Origin: a virus
Reading direction: 5' to 3' (one strand)
Length of the DNA stretch: 38,831 nt
Virus record (IMG/VR): IMGVR_UViG_3300009151_000165
Location: 1-38,831 of that record
Made by a program: the position numbers and the translations under genes. The notes under the pieces were generated by a model. The model searched no databases and was not told the origin of the DNA. It saw nothing but the letters and a program-made list of their open reading frames with translations. The stretch's first letter is position 1. Each line of letters starts with the position of its first letter. This document shows positions 17,360 through 27,122 of this stretch, piece by piece.

Positions 17360-20300
17360 ATGGCTGAATTTAAACTAGGTAGAATACGCTTTATTTGGAA
17401 GGGTACTTGGGCCGGATCTACAACCTTTACGAAAGACGATATTGTTCGTGTAGGCGGTAGAACATACTTGTGCGTTGTAGGGCATACTAGCTCTTCAAGT
17501 TTTAGTACAGACGTAACTAACAATCCTACATATTGGAGTCAAGTTAGTGATGGTAGTTCATGGAAAAGTTCATGGGCTACAACTACACTATATTCAATAA
17601 ATGACCTAGTAATTTATGGCGGTCGTTTATACATTTGTAATACATCACATACTTCTGCCGCATCATCTAGCTTGGGTCTTGAAAACGATCAAGCAAAATG
17701 GGATGTCTATGCAACTAGTTTTAGTTTCCAGGGTGACTGGGCAATCAGCACGCGATACAAGGCTAATGATCTTGTAAGATATGGTGGAAATACATATGTG
17801 GCCAACACCGGTCATACTTCAGCAGCCACAGCAGCCAACGGTTTAGAATTAAATTCTGGATACTGGGATGTTTATGCCAAGGGTTTTAATTGGCTTGGCG
17901 CATGGGCAAATGCTACTCGATACAAAATTAACGATGTTGTCCTTTACGGCGGTGTTTCATATATTTGTAATACTGGACACACTTCACAACCTACTAATGC
18001 AGTACTAGTAACAACAGCCGCATCAGCAACTGGTGGTACTGCAACGCTAACATATGCTTCTCAAGTAGTTCCTCCATATGCAGTAGGCGCCTCAATTACT
18101 GTTGCCGGAGTTACACCGTCAGCATTTAACGTAACAGCTACAGTTGTAAGCTGTTCAGTAACACAGGTAACATATGCGTTGTCTGGAACATACGGTCCTC
18201 AAACTGTTGCCGGCACAATTACAGGTGTTGGCCAATTAGCTCTTGAAGCTGATTTAGCTAAATGGGACATATTCCACAAAGGTATTATTTACTTAGGTAC
18301 ATGGAGTGCAAGTGCAGTACGTTATAAATTAAACGATGTTGTAAAATACGGTGCAGATCTTTGGATTTGTACAACCGCACATACTTCAACCGTAGCGTTT
18401 GCCACAGGCAACTGGTCTATTTGGGTAGCTGGATTACAATTTTATAACAGCTGGAATAGCTCAACAACATATCAACCAGGCGATTTGGTAACTTACGGTG
18501 GTTATGCATATGTTGGACTAACTGTTAATACTAACTCAGTTCCTACAAGCAATCCATCAGACTGGACTGTGTTTACCACAGGATTTAGTTTCCAAGGCGA
18601 CTGGTCAGTGTCGTCAGTTGCATATAAAGTTGGACATGTTGTAAGAGTTAATGGTTATACATATGTTTGTATCCTTGACAATACTTCAAGCGGTTCAAAT
18701 GTGCCACCAAATGTCACTTACTGGTCTAGACTAAACAGTGGTGTTAAATGGGCTGACACTGCTAAAACATATACAGCACTAGTTGGAACTAATGTAATCG
18801 GTTCAGGTTCAAGTGCAACATTTAACGTTACTACTAGCGGAACAACTTATGCAGTAACAAGAAATGCCAACGGCAGCGGATATGCTGCCAGTGATACTGT
18901 TAAGATTTTAGGTACGCAAGTTGGCGGTATCAGTCCAGCAAATGATATTTTAATAACAGTTGCTTCTGTATCGACTGGTGCTATCGCAACTATTTCATCT
19001 ACAGGATTTGCCGCAACCTGGGCTACCACTACAGCATATTATCCAGGAGATACTGTTACAGTTGGTGTTAATTCTTATATTTGTATTTTAAGTCATACTT
19101 CTGGAACAGGTAATAGACCAGATAACGATACCACAGGTACATATTGGAATTTGATGGCATCAGGATCTATCAGTAACCTATTAACCACACAAGGCGATAT
19201 GGCTTATATGGGCGGCGCTGGCCCAACAAGATTGCCAATCGGAACTGACGGCCAAATTTTACGTGCAACTGGTACTACTCCAACTTGGGCATACTACGGA
19301 CAAATTAATAACGTAGTATACGTAGGTTCAACAGGAACTGACACACTTCTAGCAGGCTCAGGAACTACACTAGACAAGCCTTGGAAGACAGTTCGATACG
19401 CCGCAAGAGCGATCGAAGATGGGTATCTAAATTTTAATGCTAGAGATCTAATTGCTAAAAACAAACAATTTATTATCAAAGAAATCAGCAACTATGTAAC
19501 ATACACATACAAGGTAACTGTAACTAACGCTAGCGCCACAACATTTACCACAGCATCAACAGCTGGGATCTATATCGGCATGCCAATCACGTTTACTGGC
19601 ACAGCCGGTGGTGTAACGGTCGGACAAACATATTATGTAATTTCTACAAACTTTACTAGTACGACATTTAGTATTGGCACAACAGCATTGGCCGGTAGTA
19701 TTGTTTCATTGAGCAATGCTGGAGCAATATCTAATACTGGTAACTATTCATTTAGTGTTAGTAAAACAGAAAGAGATGCTGGACTAGTTGTTGACGGGCT
19801 TGTCTCTGATGTGAGTCGTGGAGGTACAAGTTTTACTGTTACTAATTTATTAGCCTACTACAATACCGCAGGCAATGCATACATCAGCGGCGTCATTGCT
19901 GGCGACATCACAGCATTTGTATCTGCACTAACATACATGTCAACACTTATTAGTAATGTGTTGGCACAATCGACCCCGTCAAGCAATTATCAAACTTTAA
20001 ATAGTGTTGCTGGCGGAAGTCAAGCATTACAAATCAAAGATGGATCATTATCTGCAGAAAACGGAACAGCATCAACTGTTTCAAACCTGATAACTATTAT
20101 CACAGCAGGATTAACAGCAGGTAATACAACATCAGTAGCCGCACCAATTTATCCTAATACTACCATTAGTGTTAAGACAGGTACATTTAGTGAAATTTTA
20201 CCAATTACAATTCCAACATATACTGCAATTGTAGGTGATGAGCTTCGTGGAACAGTAGTCCAACCAGCAACTGCTAATACTGATTTATCTAATGATAAAG

Positions 20301-23300
20301 CGAGATCTATCCAAGGTCTAACAAGAATTAAGAGTCAGTTGTCTAACCTAATGGCTAACACTGCTGTTACCCCAACTAGCGGTAACTTACAAAACTTAGC
20401 AACAACAGGTGCAAGCAATATATCAGGAACAGCTACTTTAACATTTGCAACACAAACATTAGCACCGTTCGCAGTCGGATCAACTATTCTTGTTGCAGGA
20501 GTTACACCATCTGGATTTAATGGTAGCTATACCGTTACCGCCTGCACTACAACAAGTGTAAGTTATACCAATGCTACCGCAGGCCCACAAACAGTTGCTG
20601 GTACAGTTAACAGCAACGTTGTTAACTTAGGATTTACTGGTGATACAGGTAGCCAAGCCGCAGTTAACAGTGTAGCGACCAATGCTCAAGTAATTAACCA
20701 GTTTATTAAGAACGGTATCTCAGCATCCATTACAGTAACCGCAATTGCCTCAGGAACTAGTGTGACAGTTAGTAGCACAGCACTAATTACAGCCGGTGAT
20801 ACGCTAATATTATCTGGAACAGCATTTGGAACATTAGTTGCTAATAAAATGTATTGGGTAGTTTCAGTTGTTGATGCTACTAACATTACTATTAGTGCAT
20901 CACAAGGCGGAAGCGCAATTACATTTACATCTGCCAGTGGTACAATGACCGGTGTTACTAACGGCGGTTCAGCATTTACATTTACCAATCCAACGGGATA
21001 TAATTCAAGTTACCTAGTAGGATATGGTGACGGCAAAGCACAGATTGTACAAAACTATCAATTCATTCGTGAAGAGATTCAAGCATACTTAAACGGTTAT
21101 ACGACTGGCGGGTTTAGCTGGAGCACGATTGGCGCAACTAATCAACAATCTACACTCCGCGATATATATTATCTACTAGATAGCCTTCAATACGACATGA
21201 CCTACGGCGGCAATCAAGCCAGCTTGGTCAACGGTAGCGCATATTGGTCGTTAGGTACTAATCAAATTATTACCGGCTATGTTGGTGCAACAGCCGCAGC
21301 CTTGGCAAGATTAAAAGTTGTTGTTGGACAGATTGTTCTAAAAACAGCAGTTAGTGTATCAGCTGGTAACTCAGCAACCCAGGTAACTACTGGAACAGCA
21401 GGGTCAGCAGGATCAGCAACATTTGCACAGGCTCGTGTACAGGACGTTATCGACTGGTCTACAAACGGTACAGCACCTACAACAGTTTCGCAGGCAGCTT
21501 CAATTGCACTAGCAACATCTGCACTACAAACTGCTTATAATTCACTACAAGCCGCAAGAACAGAAATTGCAACAGATGCGTTTGGCTGGGTTAGAAAGTA
21601 CTACCAAGCATATAATATTGATGCAACACTAACCGTACGTGACGCAGGCTTAGTAGTTGATGCATTGAGTTATGATGCGGTATTAGGTACTAACTTTAAT
21701 AGTTTACAAGCCGCTCGTCGTTATAATTCTGTAAACACATCGGCACAGGCAATTATTAATAATGTTAACTCTGAAAATACAGCAACTATCTCAGCAATTA
21801 CATTAATTGGCGCTAAATCATCAACATATGTTGCAACAGGATTTACTGTAGCCGCTGGTGAAATGATTAACGATGCAACAACATCAATTATTGGTTCAAT
21901 CACTACAACTACAACTGCTACTACTGTTACTACAAATTATGTAACAATATCAAGTACAACCGGCATGGCAGCTGGCATGACCATCGTGTTTGCAACAGCA
22001 GCCGGCGGCCTAAAAGCTAATAAAACTTACTGGATTGTATCAGTTGTAAATGCAACACAAGTAACGGTTACTGCTAGTTATAATGGTAGTGCTGTTACGC
22101 TATGGACCACAAGTGGCCTAACTATTGCAACCACTGTAAACGGATTGACTGTAACTCACGGTACAGTAACATATAACAATACTTTATCTACTATTAAAGG
22201 TGCAGAAATTTTACGTGCTAATAAGATATTCTTAGCATATGAAGCTGATGCTTATATCAAATCGCTAAACGGCGGAACATGTCAAAGTATCGCAAGTAGT
22301 GTTATCACCACAAGTTCAGCACATAATTTGCTAGCCGGCGATCCTATAGTATTTTCCGGAACAATCATCGGTGGCGCAAATATTGTTGCAGGTACAAAAT
22401 ACTATGTAACGTCTACTAGTTTAGCCAGCACAACATTTACTATTTCACAGCAGTTCAACGGTACTGTTTTAACATTAAACAACGTTGCATCAGGTGGAAC
22501 TATGGCTGTAAAATACACAGGCAACACTAGTATTATTACTGACATGCTGACATATATCGATGCACTAGTTTATGATACAAATTTCCCAGGAAATTATAAA
22601 ACTCGTCGAGCGGTAACCTTGTATAATAACGCAGTTGGCGGTTCAATAACTTCAGATATGTATTATGTTCGAAATGCTACTGGTCTACGTAACATGACTG
22701 TTAGCGGCTTGACAGGCACACTGAGCGCAGTTAATGCCTATGGAACAAAACGTCCGACAGCAGGTGCGTATGTAAGTTTAGATCCAGGTTTTGGCCCATA
22801 TGATAGTAATGCTTGGATTAGACAACGATCACCGTATGTACAGAACGTGACAACTTTTGGTACTGCCTGTGTTGGTTGCAAAATTGACGGCGCATTACAT
22901 CAAGGTGGCAATCGTTCGATCGTTGCAAATGATTTTACACAAGTATTAAGTGACGGTATTGGTATCTGGACAACAGGTTCAAATGCACTAACAGAGCAAG
23001 TATCAACATTCTCCTACTACGGTTATGCAGGATATCTAGCAGAACTAGGCGGCAAAATCCGTGCTACTAACGGCAACTCATCGTACGGTACATATGGAGT
23101 ACTTGCTGAAGGTGTTGATAGTTTTGAAACACCAATTACTGCCACAGTAGATAATAGATATTATCCAGCTACTGTTCAAAACGTGGTTACAGACGGTATC
23201 AACCAAATTTTACGTTTTGAATATTTAAATGCAGGTTCTAATTATAACACAGCCAGCTATTCTGTAAGCGGTACAGGTTATAACGTAGTAACGGTCGCAG

Positions 23301-26300
23301 ACGAATTTAGAGACGGTGCAGTATTTCAAACTAGAAATGTAGTAAGTTATGGTTCAAACTTTGTAACCCAAACAAACGTATGTCAAGGCGGCACTACTCA
23401 GTTGGTAACTATTTCTGCGACTGACCTAGGAGCAGCCAATGCATATGTTGGTATGCGAATTCAAATTACAAGCGGATCTGGAGCAGGCCAATCTGCATAC
23501 TTTGCCACATTCTCTGGAGCAAAAATAGGTTATGTTTGTAAAGAATCATTCTCCGCGCTTGCTGTAACAGCGGCCAGTTCAGGATTGTTAACAGTTGCTG
23601 ATACATCAGCTTTATATGCTAATATGCCAGTTATATTAACTGGCGCATTGTTAACAGGTATGACTACCATACAAACTGGTACAGTTTATTATGTAATTGG
23701 CTCGACTATAACTTCGACACAATTTAGTGTAGCATCAGGTTCTGGTGGCTCTACACCAGTAGCTGTAGGAACATCATCTAGCAGTAGTGGCTTAGTCTTA
23801 AATGCTATTGGTTGGGATCACGCTGTTCCGGGAACAACTATTGCAACCTCACTTGATTTGACCAGTGCATATATTATTGAACCTCGATTAACATTTACTG
23901 CTCCTGGATTTGCAGCCACTGCTAGAACGCAAACAAGCGCGGCATGGGTTGATGTACAATATGGTGCAACAACTGGAACCTATTCAAGTGTTTCAGCAAC
24001 TGGCGGATCAGGAATTAATGCGGCATTTACTGTAACACGCACTGGTCTAGCATATTCAATTGTACTAGCAGTTGGCGGATCAGGTTATAAGGTAGGAGAT
24101 GTATTAACTATCGCTGGCACAAGTTTAGGCGGTACAAGTACAGCAAATGATATTACAATCACAGTTAATAATGTTACGTCAGGTGCTGTTGTTAACTGGA
24201 CTTGGACTGGTACCGGTATTGGCGGATTATACCTAGCAATTCCATCAAGCGGCACAACAACTATGTATAGTACTAATGGCACGTCATGGGCGGCTGCGGG
24301 CGGAACTGTAGCATTAGCAAGTGCATCGTGGACCAGTTTAACATATGGCGCTGGTCGTTGGGTCGCTGTAGCAAACGGAACAGCAACATCAACAACTACT
24401 GATGCATTAACATGGACACCTGGTACTATTACCAGCAGTAATTGGACATCGGTATGCTATGGTAACAGCACATTTGTGGCAGTAGCATCGGGCACAGCAT
24501 CATCAGCATCTAGCGCAAGCGGTACAGCATGGACATATTCAACACTACCACAAAATACCACGTGGACTGGAGTTGCATACGGTGCATGGGGCGGATCCAC
24601 AAACCCGGCAGTATCTCCAACATATGGAATATTTGTTGCAATCGCTTCCGGCGGAACAGTGGCTGCTTCATCAATTGACGGTGGGTCAACTTGGGTTGCT
24701 AGAACATTGCCGACAACAGCAAACTGGTCAGGCGTAACGTTTGGTAATGGAAGATTTGTTGCTATAGCATCTGGTAGTAAAATTACAGCATACTCAAAAG
24801 ATGGTATTACATGGGTACAAAGCCCGACAGGTATGCCAGCTAGCCAAACATGGGCTCACGTTGAATACGGTCAAGGTTTGTTCTTTGCTACTGCAACCGG
24901 CTCAACAGCCGTTGCCGCAACAAGTGAAGATGGTATTACTTGGACATCACGTACACTTACTGCAACAGCAAGCTGGCCTTCAGTAGCATTTGGTAATAAT
25001 AATGCATCACCGACCTGGGTAGCATTAACAGCATCTTCTACAGTGGCAAATAGTATTGTTACTGGGGTTACTGCAAAAGCTCGTGTTAAAGTATCAGCCG
25101 GTGTAATTAGTGAAATTAGAATGATTGAACCAGGCAGCGGATATATATCTGCTCCTACAATGACACTAACTGATCCTAATCAAAATGCAACGCCATACAC
25201 TTCAGTACTTTCAGGAGTATCGTTTGGTCCTGGAACAACTGGCCAACTAACAGTACCTAGCGGTACATACACTGTGGGTACTGCAATTATCATAACAGGT
25301 ACAAATAGTGGTACTGGTAGCATCACTGGGTATACTTCAGGTAAGATATATTATGTAGTTACAGGCGGTACAGGTGTTACAACAATCACTATTACAGATT
25401 CATATACAAATGCAATAGCAAGTACTAGTGCGCTGACAACTGTTGCAGGTTCATCTACTGGATTAACATTCTCAGTGAACTTACAAGCACGTATTGGTAA
25501 CGGTGCGCTAGGTAATCCAACATTTATCTGTAGAGGATTACAATTTACAACATCAACAGCATCAGTAACTGGTAACGGCTACGGTGATGATTATCAAACT
25601 GGATATTACTTTAATATCAAGGGACTACCAAGCAACCCACTTTCAGGATCAAACGTTGTACTTGCAAACGATCCTACTTATTATAGACTGGTACAAGTTA
25701 CTAACTTCTTAGGTACGCTTGGAAATGCACTTGGCGCAAATAGTCCATACACAGGTAGAATGCAAATTAGTCCTGTGCTAACAGCAACATCTGCACCTGA
25801 ACATGGATCAGTAGTAACCACAAGAATTAAATACAGCCAGGTTCGATTAACAGGTCACGATTTCTTGAGCATTGGTACGGGAAATGTAACTAATACCAAC
25901 TACCCAGGAACTCCATTACTGCCAGTTGATGCAGCCAAACAGACAGTTGGACTAGGCGGTGGACGCACATTCTATACCAGTACTGACCAGGACGGTAACT
26001 TTAACGTCGGCACATTGTTTAGCGTACAACAAGCAACTGGCGTAGCAAGTATTAATGCAGATGCGTTTAACCTAGCTGGTTTGAATGCGCTAACATTGGG
26101 ATCAGTATCTTTGGGCAGTACTAGTGCAACAATTACTAGTTTTTCAACAGATCAGTACTTTACTGCCAATAGCGATAATGTTGTACCGACACAAAAAGCG
26201 ATTAAAGCGTATGTTGCTAGCCAAATAGGTGGTGGTTCCAGCGCATTAAATGTAAATACACTCACAGCAGGAGTAATTTACATCTTTGGAAACACCATTA

Positions 26301-26398
26301 CTACTACAACCGGGGTACAGATCGTAGTAACAACTACTATGAACTTTACCGGCGGTATTAACGGTATGCCTATAGCAATGAATATGCTACTCAACTAA
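17360..26398 (+). CDS. giant modular phage adhesin/structural protein, 3012 aa
   Basis: Paralogue of the gene at 7507; both open with MA.FK..RIRF.WK. Approximate residues: 8-585, eight CBM5/12-like repeats with a cassette B after repeat 4 and a cassette A inside repeat 8; 640-700, a beta-helix entry with WKTVRYAARAIEDG; 700-1750, helical modules of the type RDAGLVVDAL.YD alternating with TYYV-type modules; 950-975, LPITIP then AIVGDELRG; 1760-1960, beta-helix (DMYYVRNATGLRNMTV); 2190-2560, six Asp-box motifs; 2831 to the end, a TGHDFLSIGTGN tail with DQDGNF and ANSDNVVPTQKAIK. It lacks the YHYH domain of its sibling. Likely a virion appendage with binding modules; ligand unknown. TGGAG lies 6 nt before the ATG. 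Confidence 0.8.
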   Translation: MAEFKLGRIRFIWKGTWAGSTTFTKDDIVRVGGRTYLCVVGHTSSSSFSTDVTNNPTYWSQVSDGSSWKSSWATTTLYSINDLVIYGGRLYICNTSHTSAASSSLGLENDQAKWDVYATSFSFQGDWAISTRYKANDLVRYGGNTYVANTGHTSAATAANGLELNSGYWDVYAKGFNWLGAWANATRYKINDVVLYGGVSYICNTGHTSQPTNAVLVTTAASATGGTATLTYASQVVPPYAVGASITVAGVTPSAFNVTATVVSCSVTQVTYALSGTYGPQTVAGTITGVGQLALEADLAKWDIFHKGIIYLGTWSASAVRYKLNDVVKYGADLWICTTAHTSTVAFATGNWSIWVAGLQFYNSWNSSTTYQPGDLVTYGGYAYVGLTVNTNSVPTSNPSDWTVFTTGFSFQGDWSVSSVAYKVGHVVRVNGYTYVCILDNTSSGSNVPPNVTYWSRLNSGVKWADTAKTYTALVGTNVIGSGSSATFNVTTSGTTYAVTRNANGSGYAASDTVKILGTQVGGISPANDILITVASVSTGAIATISSTGFAATWATTTAYYPGDTVTVGVNSYICILSHTSGTGNRPDNDTTGTYWNLMASGSISNLLTTQGDMAYMGGAGPTRLPIGTDGQILRATGTTPTWAYYGQINNVVYVGSTGTDTLLAGSGTTLDKPWKTVRYAARAIEDGYLNFNARDLIAKNKQFIIKEISNYVTYTYKVTVTNASATTFTTASTAGIYIGMPITFTGTAGGVTVGQTYYVISTNFTSTTFSIGTTALAGSIVSLSNAGAISNTGNYSFSVSKTERDAGLVVDGLVSDVSRGGTSFTVTNLLAYYNTAGNAYISGVIAGDITAFVSALTYMSTLISNVLAQSTPSSNYQTLNSVAGGSQALQIKDGSLSAENGTASTVSNLITIITAGLTAGNTTSVAAPIYPNTTISVKTGTFSEILPITIPTYTAIVGDELRGTVVQPATANTDLSNDKARSIQGLTRIKSQLSNLMANTAVTPTSGNLQNLATTGASNISGTATLTFATQTLAPFAVGSTILVAGVTPSGFNGSYTVTACTTTSVSYTNATAGPQTVAGTVNSNVVNLGFTGDTGSQAAVNSVATNAQVINQFIKNGISASITVTAIASGTSVTVSSTALITAGDTLILSGTAFGTLVANKMYWVVSVVDATNITISASQGGSAITFTSASGTMTGVTNGGSAFTFTNPTGYNSSYLVGYGDGKAQIVQNYQFIREEIQAYLNGYTTGGFSWSTIGATNQQSTLRDIYYLLDSLQYDMTYGGNQASLVNGSAYWSLGTNQIITGYVGATAAALARLKVVVGQIVLKTAVSVSAGNSATQVTTGTAGSAGSATFAQARVQDVIDWSTNGTAPTTVSQAASIALATSALQTAYNSLQAARTEIATDAFGWVRKYYQAYNIDATLTVRDAGLVVDALSYDAVLGTNFNSLQAARRYNSVNTSAQAIINNVNSENTATISAITLIGAKSSTYVATGFTVAAGEMINDATTSIIGSITTTTTATTVTTNYVTISSTTGMAAGMTIVFATAAGGLKANKTYWIVSVVNATQVTVTASYNGSAVTLWTTSGLTIATTVNGLTVTHGTVTYNNTLSTIKGAEILRANKIFLAYEADAYIKSLNGGTCQSIASSVITTSSAHNLLAGDPIVFSGTIIGGANIVAGTKYYVTSTSLASTTFTISQQFNGTVLTLNNVASGGTMAVKYTGNTSIITDMLTYIDALVYDTNFPGNYKTRRAVTLYNNAVGGSITSDMYYVRNATGLRNMTVSGLTGTLSAVNAYGTKRPTAGAYVSLDPGFGPYDSNAWIRQRSPYVQNVTTFGTACVGCKIDGALHQGGNRSIVANDFTQVLSDGIGIWTTGSNALTEQVSTFSYYGYAGYLAELGGKIRATNGNSSYGTYGVLAEGVDSFETPITATVDNRYYPATVQNVVTDGINQILRFEYLNAGSNYNTASYSVSGTGYNVVTVADEFRDGAVFQTRNVVSYGSNFVTQTNVCQGGTTQLVTISATDLGAANAYVGMRIQITSGSGAGQSAYFATFSGAKIGYVCKESFSALAVTAASSGLLTVADTSALYANMPVILTGALLTGMTTIQTGTVYYVIGSTITSTQFSVASGSGGSTPVAVGTSSSSSGLVLNAIGWDHAVPGTTIATSLDLTSAYIIEPRLTFTAPGFAATARTQTSAAWVDVQYGATTGTYSSVSATGGSGINAAFTVTRTGLAYSIVLAVGGSGYKVGDVLTIAGTSLGGTSTANDITITVNNVTSGAVVNWTWTGTGIGGLYLAIPSSGTTTMYSTNGTSWAAAGGTVALASASWTSLTYGAGRWVAVANGTATSTTTDALTWTPGTITSSNWTSVCYGNSTFVAVASGTASSASSASGTAWTYSTLPQNTTWTGVAYGAWGGSTNPAVSPTYGIFVAIASGGTVAASSIDGGSTWVARTLPTTANWSGVTFGNGRFVAIASGSKITAYSKDGITWVQSPTGMPASQTWAHVEYGQGLFFATATGSTAVAATSEDGITWTSRTLTATASWPSVAFGNNNASPTWVALTASSTVANSIVTGVTAKARVKVSAGVISEIRMIEPGSGYISAPTMTLTDPNQNATPYTSVLSGVSFGPGTTGQLTVPSGTYTVGTAIIITGTNSGTGSITGYTSGKIYYVVTGGTGVTTITITDSYTNAIASTSALTTVAGSSTGLTFSVNLQARIGNGALGNPTFICRGLQFTTSTASVTGNGYGDDYQTGYYFNIKGLPSNPLSGSNVVLANDPTYYRLVQVTNFLGTLGNALGANSPYTGRMQISPVLTATSAPEHGSVVTTRIKYSQVRLTGHDFLSIGTGNVTNTNYPGTPLLPVDAAKQTVGLGGGRTFYTSTDQDGNFNVGTLFSVQQATGVASINADAFNLAGLNALTLGSVSLGSTSATITSFSTDQYFTANSDNVVPTQKAIKAYVASQIGGGSSALNVNTLTAGVIYIFGNTITTTTGVQIVVTTTMNFTGGINGMPIAMNMLLN
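17999..18235 (+). repeat. cassette B copy 4
   Basis: It encodes PPYAVGASITVAGVTPSAFN, then TQVTYALSG. It occupies the loop after HTS of repeat 4, the position that holds the YHYH domain in the paralogue. Confidence 0.6.
18782..19009 (+). repeat. cassette A copy 2, inside a CBM-like repeat
   Basis: It encodes GSGYAASDTVKILGTQVGG, PANDILITV and TGAIAT. The flanks KTYTA and TWATTTAYYPGD are the two halves of a normal CBM-like unit, so the module interrupts the domain. Confidence 0.65.
20420..20608 (+). repeat. cassette B copy 5
   Basis: It encodes APFAVGSTILVAGVTPSGFN, then GSYTVTACTTTSVSY. It is the copy closest in protein sequence to copies 1 and 4. Confidence 0.6.
23939..25045 (+). repeat. 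six Asp-box motifs: propeller-like region in the second giant protein
   Basis: Asp-box-like motifs: STNGTSW, TTDALTW, SASGTAW, SIDGGSTW, SKDGITW and SEDGITW, each preceded by a strand such as YGAGRWVAV or FGNGRFVAI. The number equals that in the paralogue, which supports a conserved six-blade fold. Confidence 0.6.
23987..24220 (+). repeat. cassette A copy 3, inside the first blade
   Basis: It encodes GSGYKVGDVLTIAGTSLGG, TANDITITV and TSGAVV. It separates WVDVQYG from the strand LYLAIPSSG that would complete the first blade. Confidence 0.65.
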
Positions 26399-26417
26399 AA
26401 ATAACGGAGAATTTAAC

Positions 26418-26738
26418 ATGGCAACAGGAAGATTAGGGGCAATAGACGTAGCGGCAACAACGCAATCGCAATTATACGTTTGTCCACCAAATTACTTTAC
26501 AGTAGCAACAGTGTCTATTTGCAATAGAAGCAATCAGGCAATTACTGTAAGATTAGCAGTATCAGCAACAACGACCCCGACAGCAGGTGAATATATCGAA
26601 TACGATACAGAAATCTTGCCTAAAGGGGTGTTAGAGCGTACAGGTCTAGTGCTAAATGCAGGATTATATCTTATGGTATACTCGAGCACAGCCAATGTCA
26701 GCGCAGTCGCGTATGGCATAGAAACGTCTACGACATAA
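26418..26738 (+). CDS. small beta-rich structural-region protein, 106 aa
   Basis: The function is unknown. It has the beta-sandwich pattern of the proteins at 1100 and 6776: VSICNRSN, then ITVRLAVSATT, EYIEYDTEILPKGVLERTG and a VLNAGLYLMVYS strand. I know similar short proteins from phage structural regions. CGGAGA precedes the ATG, 19 nt after the stop of the second giant gene, so the two are probably read together. Its stop codon lies inside the late promoter at 26734. As the third such gene placed right after a large fibre gene, it may be a partner of that fibre. Confidence 0.65.
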   Translation: MATGRLGAIDVAATTQSQLYVCPPNYFTVATVSICNRSNQAITVRLAVSATTTPTAGEYIEYDTEILPKGVLERTGLVLNAGLYLMVYSSTANVSAVAYGIETSTT

Positions 26739-26741
26739 ATA
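26734..26741 (+). promoter_or_regulatory. T4-type late promoter (CATAAATA)
   Basis: ATAAATA core 21 nt before the ATG at 26763. The stop TAA of the preceding gene (26736-26738) is part of it, as at 7472. It may drive the small gene and the three Cys-rich genes behind it. Confidence 0.65.
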
Positions 26742-26762
26742 CTAAGTTAAGGGAATAATAAC

Positions 26763-27101
26763 ATGGGACGATATATCACAGCAACTGGCACAGCAGGAAG
26801 TGTACTTAGAAATATTAATTCTAGTTCAATTACTACATATACTGCCGTAGTCAATGACCGTATTTTAGTCAATACAACAACAGCGGGTGTAACTGTTACA
26901 TTGCCAAGTGTGGCGATGGACGGCGACACTATCCAAATTATCGATGTAGGCGGCACTGCTGGTACTAATAATATTACCGTACTTAGAAACGGTTTGTTAA
27001 TTAATGGTCTTACAAACGATTTGCTCATCGACTTGAGCGGATCAATTTCAACATTAATTTACTGCGGATCCGCTTACGGTTGGGTACCAGCTTCAGTCTA
27101 A
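26763..27101 (+). CDS. small fibre-tip-like beta protein, 112 aa
   Basis: Probably a structural protein. Residues 30-70 contain DRILVNTTTAGVTVTLPS followed by GDTIQIIDVGG and NNITVLRNG, a pattern common at the C-terminus of phage fibre proteins, where it forms a compact beta fold. Here it is a stand-alone gene of nearly that size and ends with STLIYCGSAYGWVPASV, as those domains do. It could be a detached fibre tip or a small head-fibre-like decoration. The ribosome site is AAGGGAA. It lies between a late promoter and the Cys-rich array. Confidence 0.6.
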   Translation: MGRYITATGTAGSVLRNINSSSITTYTAVVNDRILVNTTTAGVTVTLPSVAMDGDTIQIIDVGGTAGTNNITVLRNGLLINGLTNDLLIDLSGSISTLIYCGSAYGWVPASV

Positions 27102-27122
27102 TGACTACAATAGGTTAAACAA

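Larger units (their letters stand above)
17381..19113 (+). repeat. eight CBM5/12-like repeats of the second giant protein
   Basis: Units with W, Y, ND(L/V)V.YGG, Y.CNT and HTS recur about every 150 nt. The last is split: VKWADTAKTY is separated from TWATTTAYYPGD by about 230 nt of cassette A. Linkers of the type LGLENDQAKWDVY join the units. Confidence 0.65.
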
